Assembly: GCA_036558305.1 (NCBI GenBank)
Contig: DATBFX010000464.1
Span: 1-10,687, forward strand
DNA from: DATBFX01 sp036558305
GTDB taxonomy: Bacteria; Chloroflexota; Chloroflexia; Thermomicrobiales; UBA6265
Direction of reading: 5' to 3'
DNA: 10,687 bases
The notes under the pieces are model-generated. The model was not told the DNA's origin. It made no database searches and saw only the letters and a program-made list of their open reading frames with translations. Position numbers and translations under genes: made by a program. Positions 6,036-10,687 of the stretch are shown in pieces; the stretch's first letter is position 1; the number at the start of each line of letters is the position of its first letter.

Positions 6036-6563
6036 ATGTTGGAACACCTGGTCCACCAGTTACAGCCAGAAGCGGCACCTCAGCCCCTCTCGCTCCGGCT
6101 GACCGTCAACGACCGGCCGGTCGAGGCGGAGGTCGAACCGCGAACCATCCTCCTCGACTTCTTGCGTGATCGGCTCGGATTGACCGGGGCGAAGCGGTCG
6201 TGCGATCTCCAGGTCTGCGGCGCCTGCACGGTGTTGGTAGACGGAACGCCGGTCAGTTCGTGCTGCACGCTCGCCTACGAGGCGAACGGGAAAGCGGTCG
6301 AGACGATCGAGGGGCTGGCGCGCTACGGGGAGTTGCATCCCATCCAGGAGGCGTTCGTCCGGTCGGCGGCGCTGCAATGCGGTTTCTGCACCCCCGGGAT
6401 GATCCTGGCGTCCAAGGCACTCCTCGCCGAGAACCCGCACCCGAGCCGCGAGGAAATCAAGGCGTATCTGAGCGGCAATCTCTGCCGGTGCACCGGGTAC
6501 TGGAACATCATCGAGGCGGTCGAAATGGCGGCGCGGCTGATGGCCGGGGAGAAGACCGAGTGA
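6036..6563 (+). CDS. [2Fe-2S] subunit of a molybdenum hydroxylase (CoxS/XdhA-N type)
   Basis: A 175-residue electron-transfer subunit with two [2Fe-2S] clusters. The plant-type ferredoxin cluster is held by Cys56, Cys61, Cys64 and Cys76 (C-x4-C-x2-C-x11-C). The second, helical-domain cluster is held by Cys115 and Cys118 (CGFC) with Cys150 and Cys152 (CRC, in GNLCRCTGYWNI). All eight ligands are present. An extra Cys77 follows the first set, and the usual Gly before Cys56 is Ser. The core fold begins near residue 18 (LSLRLTVNDRPVEAEV). The ATG at 6036 was chosen because it lies after the palindrome and has AGG five bases upstream. The in-frame TTG at 5979 would put the hairpin inside the coding region and add 19 atypical residues, so I reject it. 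The 3' end overlaps the next gene by 4 bases (GTGA). Confidence 0.93.
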   Translation: MLEHLVHQLQPEAAPQPLSLRLTVNDRPVEAEVEPRTILLDFLRDRLGLTGAKRSCDLQVCGACTVLVDGTPVSSCCTLAYEANGKAVETIEGLARYGELHPIQEAFVRSAALQCGFCTPGMILASKALLAENPHPSREEIKAYLSGNLCRCTGYWNIIEAVEMAARLMAGEKTE

Positions 6564-7336
6564 ACGCCGTCACCGGCGGTCCGGCGAGCGATCCCGAAGC
6601 CGGCACCGTCGTCCAGTTCCTCGGTTCGGGCGATGCGATCGGCAGCGGCGGGCGTTTACCCACCGCCATTTCGATTCGCGCCGGGTCGCGTCATCTGTTG
6701 CTCGATTGCGGTCCGGCCACGCTGCCGGCGATGATCCGGTATGGGATCGACCCCGGCACCGTCGAGGCCGTCGTCCTGACCCACCTCCACGGCGATCACT
6801 TCGCCGGGATTCCCTTCCTGGTCTTGCACGGGCAGTTTCGGCGGCGCGAGCACCCGTTGCTCGTGGTCGGTCCGCCCGGTGTGGAGGAGCGCGTGCTGCG
6901 GACGACGGATCTCTTCTTCCCCGGTTCCGCCCAGGCGCGACGCCGGTTCGAGCTTCGCTTCGGCGAACTCGTCGCCGGTGTGCCCGCCGCGGTCGGGCCG
7001 GCGCGGGTGACGGCGTTCGCGGTGACGCACCCGAGCGGGGCGCCCGCCTATGCCCTTCGCCTCGAAATCGGCTCCGCCATCGTCGCCTACACCGGCGACG
7101 GCGAGTGGTCGGAGAGCATCGTCGAAGCGGCGCGCGGGACCGATCTCCTGATCGCCGAGGCCTACACCTTCGACAAGCCGATCAAGTACCACCTCGACTA
7201 CGCGACGCTGGACCGAAACCGGGCGCGGCTCGCCTGCCGCCGCCTGATCCTCACCCACATGAGCGACGACATGCTCGCGCGCCGGCACGAAGCCGACGCG
7301 GACCTGGCCGACGACGGCCTCGTGCTGACGATCTGA
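6560..7336 (+). CDS. RNase Z/AtsA-like metallo-beta-lactamase-fold hydrolase
   Basis: A 258-residue metallo-hydrolase of the COG1234-like (RNase Z, arylsulfatase AtsA) branch. The two-metal site is complete: THLHGDH (74-80; His75, His77, Asp79, His80), His157 in VTHPSG, Asp180 in AYTGDG, and His233 in LILTHMSDDM. The first strand, FLGSGDAIGSGGRLPTA (20-36), is the standard N-terminus of this branch. tRNA processing is unlikely because no exosite arm is visible and the gene sits inside a catabolic operon; a hydrolase acting on a pathway intermediate is more plausible. GTG 6560 overlaps the preceding stop (GTGA), with GGGGAG (6546-6551) eight bases before it. A longer frame upstream (from 6200) is only a shadow of the Fe-S gene. 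The stop is eight bases before the molybdenum-subunit ATG. Confidence 0.9.
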   Translation: MNAVTGGPASDPEAGTVVQFLGSGDAIGSGGRLPTAISIRAGSRHLLLDCGPATLPAMIRYGIDPGTVEAVVLTHLHGDHFAGIPFLVLHGQFRRREHPLLVVGPPGVEERVLRTTDLFFPGSAQARRRFELRFGELVAGVPAAVGPARVTAFAVTHPSGAPAYALRLEIGSAIVAYTGDGEWSESIVEAARGTDLLIAEAYTFDKPIKYHLDYATLDRNRARLACRRLILTHMSDDMLARRHEADADLADDGLVLTI

Positions 7337-7344
7337 GGAAACCG

Positions 7345-9837
7345 ATGACGCCGGTCGCTCCGAAAACCGAAATGCACGTCGTTGGGCAGAACGTGCCGCG
7401 GGTCGATGCGCGCGCCAAGGCGACCGGTGAAACCAAGTACGCGGGTGATCTGCTCGTACCGGGAATGGTGCACGGGAAGATTCTGCGGAGCCCCTTCGCG
7501 CACGCGCGCATCAGACGGATCGACGCCGGTCGCGCGAGACGGCTGCCCGGTGTCGTGGCGGTCATGACCGGCGACGACGTACTCGACGTCAATCCCTACT
7601 ACGGGCACGCGATCAAGGACCGGCCGCTGATCGCGATCGATCGCGTCCGCTTCGTCGGCGAACCGGTCGTCGCCGTCGCCGCCGAGGATTTGGCGACGGC
7701 CGACGAGGCGCTGACGCTGATCGAGGTCGACTACGAAGAGTTGCCGAGTGCCGTCACCATCGAGGCCGCGCTGGCGGACGGCGCGCCCCGGCTGCACGTC
7801 ACCGAACTGCTCAAGACCGGTCTCTTCCACGGACTCGGCGAACTGAAACCGCAACCGGGGAACATTTGCTCCGTCCACGGGTTCGCGCGCGGCGACGTCG
7901 AAGCGGCGTTCGCGCGGGCGGAGATCGTCGTCGAGGGCGAGTACCGTTTCCCCGCCGTCTACCAGTACGCGATGGAACCGCACACGACGATCGCGCAGTG
8001 GGGGAACGACGAGGTCACGGTCTGGTCGTCCTGCCAGCACCCGTTCCTGGTCCGGGCGGAGATCGCCGACCTCTTCGGGTTGCCGGTCGCCAACGTGCGG
8101 ATCGTCGTCCCGTACCTGGGCGGCGGGTTCGGCTCCAAGTCGTACACGAAGATGGAACCGATCACGGTCGCGCTGGCGCGGCAGGCAGGGCGCCCGATCC
8201 GGATCGCCAATTCGGTCGACGAGGCGATGGTGACGACGCGCCGCCACGGGATGAACGCGTGGATGCGGACCGCCGCGACCGGCGATGGTCGCCTGCTCGC
8301 CCGCGAAGTCCGCGCCTGGTTCGACACCGGTGCGTATGCCGACAACGGTCCGCGCGTCGTCGCCACCGGCGCCGACGCGGCGCCGGGTCCCTACCGCTGG
8401 GAAGCGGTCAAGGTCGACGCCTGGGGTGTCTACACCAACACCTCGCCGGCCGGTTCCTACCGGGCCTTCGGCGCCACCCACCTGCAATGGATCGGCGAAG
8501 CCCAGGTCGACGAGGTCGCCCGTCGGTGCGGTCTCGACGCGATCCAGATCCGCGCGCGCAACCTGCTCACCCCCGGCGAATCCGTCCGCCCCGGCGGCAA
8601 ACCGCTCGACGCCGACCTGATCGGCGACGTCAAGAAGGCTGCCACCGGTCTGGATTGGGACTCGCCCAAACCGGCGAACGTCGGACGCGGCGTCGGCGTC
8701 GGCTTGCTGGCGGCGGGCGCGCACCCGGTGTCGACGGCGTTCGCGCGGATGGAGGCGGACGGCACGATCACGCTCTACGTCAGTTCGACCGAGGTCGGCC
8801 AGGGAGCGCGCACCGTCTTCAGCCAGATCGTCGCGGAAGAGCTCGCGCTGCCCGTGGATCGGGTGAAGGTCGTCGGCGGCGACACGCGGGTGACGCCGTA
8901 CGACCGCTCGACCGGCGCCAGCCGCTCGACCACGCTCGCCGGGCTGGCCGTGCAGCGCTCCGCGCGGGAGGTGCGAGCCCAACTGCTGTCGATCGCGGAG
9001 CGGCTTTACGGTCTGCCCGAGCTGGCGTTGGAGATGCGCGAGGCGGCCGTCTGGCACGAGGGGGAGTCGAAGAGCTACCCCGATTTGATCCGCGCCCACT
9101 TCGGGATGGCCGGCGGCGAGTTGATCGGTCGCGGCGAGGTGCGGCCGGAGAACGACGACGGATCGTACGCGGCCGGACCGGTCTTCTGGGAGGTCTGCGT
9201 CGGCGGCGCTGAGGTCGAGGTCGATCCCGACACCGGGCAGGTGACGGTGCGGAAGGCGGTCAGCGTCGCCGACGTCGGCAAGGCGATCAACCCGAAGCTG
9301 GTCGAAGCCCAGGAGATGGGCGGCGTCCAACAAGGGATCGGCAACGCGATTCATGAAGAGATGCTCTACGATCCCGCCACTGGTCAACTGCTGAATAGCA
9401 CGCTTTTCGACTACCATGTCCCCACGTTCGAGGATCTGCCGGGTTCCTTCGCCGCCACCATCGTCGAGAACGGCGACGGTCCCGGTCCCTACGGTGCCAA
9501 GGGCGTCGGCGAAGGGTCGCTGGCCGGCGCCACGGCGGCGGTCGTCACCGCGCTTGGCGATCTCGGCATCCGGGTGACCGAGTTGCCGGCGACGCCGGAG
9601 CGGGTGTGGCGGTGGCTCAACGACCCTCACCCCCTGACCCCCTCTCCCGGTGCGCGGGAGAGGGGGAGCGCGCTGACGAGACGGGTGGTTGAAATCGGAG
9701 ATGAATATGGCGTTGCGCACCGAGGCGCGGCGCACCGTCAAGACGCTCCCCTCTCCCGCGCACCGGGAGAGGGGTCGGGGGTGAGGGTTCTTCGCCGATG
9801 GCCACGCGCGTCTACCTCCTCGACAACGGCACGTTGA
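7345..9837 (+). CDS. Molybdopterin-binding large subunit of a xanthine dehydrogenase-family hydroxylase, with repeat-derived tail
   Basis: An 830-residue catalytic subunit of the XdhA/CoxL family, which hydroxylates a C-H bond with water at a Mo-molybdopterin centre. Landmarks: DARAKATGETKYAGD (21-35), the N-terminal domain to about 150, Gln231 in SCQHPF, GGGFGSK (259-265), the active-site loop AGSYRAFGA (369-377), EVGQGA (483-488), TGASRSTTLAG (523-533), and the catalytic Glu723 in KGVGEGSLAGA. The loop lacks the Cys of the CO dehydrogenase AYxCSFR motif and differs from the usual GAFRGFG, so it is not a CO dehydrogenase; the substrate is unknown. The ATG at 7345 has GAGGA (7335-7339) five bases upstream. 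The family-like sequence ends near WRWLND (residue 760). The last 70 residues are translated from an inverted-repeat element (9624-9787), and the frame overlaps the next gene by 40 bases. Maturation factors are not in the window. Confidence 0.92.
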   Translation: MTPVAPKTEMHVVGQNVPRVDARAKATGETKYAGDLLVPGMVHGKILRSPFAHARIRRIDAGRARRLPGVVAVMTGDDVLDVNPYYGHAIKDRPLIAIDRVRFVGEPVVAVAAEDLATADEALTLIEVDYEELPSAVTIEAALADGAPRLHVTELLKTGLFHGLGELKPQPGNICSVHGFARGDVEAAFARAEIVVEGEYRFPAVYQYAMEPHTTIAQWGNDEVTVWSSCQHPFLVRAEIADLFGLPVANVRIVVPYLGGGFGSKSYTKMEPITVALARQAGRPIRIANSVDEAMVTTRRHGMNAWMRTAATGDGRLLAREVRAWFDTGAYADNGPRVVATGADAAPGPYRWEAVKVDAWGVYTNTSPAGSYRAFGATHLQWIGEAQVDEVARRCGLDAIQIRARNLLTPGESVRPGGKPLDADLIGDVKKAATGLDWDSPKPANVGRGVGVGLLAAGAHPVSTAFARMEADGTITLYVSSTEVGQGARTVFSQIVAEELALPVDRVKVVGGDTRVTPYDRSTGASRSTTLAGLAVQRSAREVRAQLLSIAERLYGLPELALEMREAAVWHEGESKSYPDLIRAHFGMAGGELIGRGEVRPENDDGSYAAGPVFWEVCVGGAEVEVDPDTGQVTVRKAVSVADVGKAINPKLVEAQEMGGVQQGIGNAIHEEMLYDPATGQLLNSTLFDYHVPTFEDLPGSFAATIVENGDGPGPYGAKGVGEGSLAGATAAVVTALGDLGIRVTELPATPERVWRWLNDPHPLTPSPGARERGSALTRRVVEIGDEYGVAHRGAAHRQDAPLSRAPGEGSGVRVLRRWPRASTSSTTAR
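9624..9787. repeat. REPIN-like pair of inverted palindromic repeats
   Basis: Two copies of a roughly 43-base repeat lie in opposite orientation around a unique centre of about 75 bases. Left copy: CCCCCTCTCCCG (9638-9649) and CGGGAGAGGGGG (9655-9666), a 12-bp stem with loop GTGCG. Right copy: CCCCTCTCCCG (9748-9758) and CGGGAGAGGGG (9764-9774), an 11-bp stem. Outer flanks CCCTCACCCCC and GGGGGTGAGGG also match in inverse. The layout is that of a REPIN/MITE mobilised in trans. The CCCTCTCCCG palindrome is, from memory, a common intergenic repeat in high-GC genomes. Here it lies across the 3' end of the molybdenum-subunit frame, and its right edge GTGAGGG (9781-9787) is the only Shine-Dalgarno candidate for the next gene. 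Confidence 0.85.
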
Positions 9838-10562
9838 TGCGCGACATGTCGTTCGCGACCTGGAACCACGGGCACGGGATCGAGTTCCGGTTTCCGGTTT
9901 TCGCGATTTATGTCGACCATCCCGACGCCAAGGTACTGATCGACACCGGGTTCGAGAAGGCCTGGGTCGATCGCGTGTTGCCGTTCGAGAAACCGGAGCA
10001 GACGGAGGATCAGACGATCGTCAACCAACTCGCGAAGATCGGCGTCCGCCCCGAGGAGATCGACGTCGTCGTCAACTCCCACCTCCATTTCGACCACTGC
10101 TCCGGCAACAAGTATTTTCCCGGCGCCAAGTTCATCATGTCGAAGTCGGAGTTGCGGCACGCCTTCGTCCCCGATCCCTGGGAGCGTCTCGGCTACGACC
10201 GCAACCTCGTCGATATGCCTGGCGCCCGCATGGAGCTGATCGAGCTGAACGACGGCTACGAGTACGAGGTCGTCTCCGGTGTCACCCTCATCTACACACC
10301 GGGCCACTCCAACGGCCACCTCTCGGTCGTCGTCCGCCCGACCAACGACGTGCCGATGGTCTTCCCGGTCGGTGTCGCCTACACCCGCCACAACCTCGTC
10401 GACAAGGTGCTGATGGGTCTCCACAGCGACCCCGAAGACCTGCTGCGCTCGATGATCAAGATCGAAAATATCGCCCACAAGATCGGCGGCAAGATCTTCT
10501 ACTCGCACGACCCCGACGAGTTCAAGACGTACAAGAAGGCGCCGGAATTTTACGGGGAGTAG
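9798..10562 (+). CDS. N-acyl-homoserine-lactonase-like metallo-beta-lactamase-fold protein
   Basis: A 254-residue protein of the AiiA/AttM lactonase branch of the metallo-beta-lactamase superfamily, whose members hydrolyse lactone rings. SHLHFDH (94-100) supplies His95, His97, Asp99 and His100; His170 is in YTPGHSNGH; Tyr195 is in AYT; His237 is in FYSHDPDEF. The metal-bridging Asp (Asp191 of AiiA, in a GDAAYT-like context) falls on Gly192 here (PVGVAYT), with the spacings His170-192 and 192-Tyr195 matching AiiA exactly. One metal ligand therefore seems lost, and activity may be altered. In this operon a lactone or cyclic amide from the hydroxylase pathway is a more natural substrate than a quorum signal; that is inference. 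The ATG at 9798 overlaps the repeat-extended preceding frame by 40 bases. GAGGG (9783-9787) from the repeat element is ten bases upstream. Confidence 0.88.
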   Translation: MATRVYLLDNGTLMRDMSFATWNHGHGIEFRFPVFAIYVDHPDAKVLIDTGFEKAWVDRVLPFEKPEQTEDQTIVNQLAKIGVRPEEIDVVVNSHLHFDHCSGNKYFPGAKFIMSKSELRHAFVPDPWERLGYDRNLVDMPGARMELIELNDGYEYEVVSGVTLIYTPGHSNGHLSVVVRPTNDVPMVFPVGVAYTRHNLVDKVLMGLHSDPEDLLRSMIKIENIAHKIGGKIFYSHDPDEFKTYKKAPEFYGE

Positions 10563-10570
10563 ACGGACAG

Positions 10571-10687
10571 GCGGCGAGGCGGCGAGGCGGCGAGGCGGCA
10601 AGGCGGCGAGGCGGCGAGGCGGCGAGGCGGCAAGGCGGCGAGGCGGCGAGGCGGCAAGGCGGCAAGGCGGCAAGGCGGCAAGGCGGC
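10571..10687. repeat. Tandem octamer array GCGGCRAG (14.6 copies, continues past the window)
   Basis: From 10571 to the window end the sequence is 14 full copies plus five bases of an 8-bp unit that varies only at its sixth base: GCGGCGAG (G) or GCGGCAAG (A). The order is GGGA GGGA GGAAAA. It begins eight bases after the lactonase stop codon. An 8-bp unit would change frame with each copy-number change, which fits a non-coding location. The same two unit types make the inverted repeat at 2535-2617. The open minus-strand frame across it is only a by-product of the repeat. Confidence 0.95.

Noticed and set aside
6200..6559. N-terminal extension of the RNase Z-like gene
   Set aside because: It is the out-of-frame shadow of the Fe-S subunit gene; the metallo-beta-lactamase fold begins just after GTG 6560, which has a good ribosome site.
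7198..9741. Very long (847-codon) minus-strand open frame opposite the molybdenum-subunit gene
   Set aside because: It mirrors the codon bias of the real + strand gene, has low-complexity Arg/Asp/Gly-rich translation and no family motif. The + strand frame carries the full XdhA/CoxL motif set.
9701..9781. Small + strand frame (starting MNMALRTEARR) between the two REP copies
   Set aside because: It ends in the translated right repeat, has no spaced Shine-Dalgarno site, and lies inside the longer frame's tail region. It is more likely the unique centre of the repeat element.
7345..9837. Aerobic CO dehydrogenase (coxL)
   Set aside because: The active-site loop is SYRAFG; the AYxCSFR Cys that binds Cu in CO dehydrogenase is missing. 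Only the family, not CO oxidation, is supported.
10571..10687. CRISPR array
   Set aside because: The 8-bp units are contiguous with no spacers, so it is a simple tandem repeat.

Overview
The window is about 10.7 kb of very GC-rich bacterial DNA. All but one of the genes are on the + strand. The codon usage, GTG/TTG starts with good purine-rich Shine-Dalgarno sites, the abundance of luciferase-like (LLM) oxidoreductases and XdhA/CoxL-type molybdenum hydroxylases, and the short palindromic or octameric repeats at gene ends all suit a Chloroflexota genome, perhaps Thermomicrobia/Sphaerobacter-like. That placement is inference from gene style; no rRNA or other phylogenetic marker is present.

Layout. 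(i) 1-553, minus strand: the N-terminal part of a DUF2231 four-helix membrane protein, cut by the window edge. (ii) 554-710: a divergent intergenic region made mostly of an inverted-repeat element. (iii) 711-2536: a cytoplasmic beta-lactamase-fold serine hydrolase, then a full-length LLM oxidoreductase. (iv) 2537-3087: a 550-bp gap with a 28-bp inverted octamer repeat, a GC hairpin, a purine tract and a possible extended -10 promoter. (v) 3088-3900: an in-frame chimera of an LLM N-terminal half and the C-terminal catalytic region of an M29 aminopeptidase/NicX-like protein. (vi) 4001-10562: a tightly packed run of cupin, class II aldolase, FAD subunit, [2Fe-2S] subunit, RNase Z-like metallohydrolase, molybdopterin subunit and a lactonase-like metallo-beta-lactamase. 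(vii) 10571-10687: an octamer tandem array that runs off the window end.

The genes from 4001 onward look like one transcription unit, with end-to-start contacts at 4375/4376, 5097-5122 and 6560-6563. They encode a complete three-subunit molybdenum hydroxylase (FAD, Fe-S, Mo) plus two metallohydrolases, an aldolase and a cupin. This fits a small catabolic pathway: hydroxylate a (hetero)cyclic compound, open or hydrolyse it, then cleave the product. The molybdenum subunit lacks the Cys loop of CO dehydrogenase, so CO oxidation is unlikely. The substrate cannot be read from the sequence.

The most notable points are the LLM/M29 chimera, a REPIN-like repeat pair that overwrites the 3' end of the molybdenum-subunit gene and supplies the next gene's Shine-Dalgarno, a lactonase-like enzyme with Gly where the metal-bridging Asp is expected, and at least five different short-repeat families placed at gene junctions.
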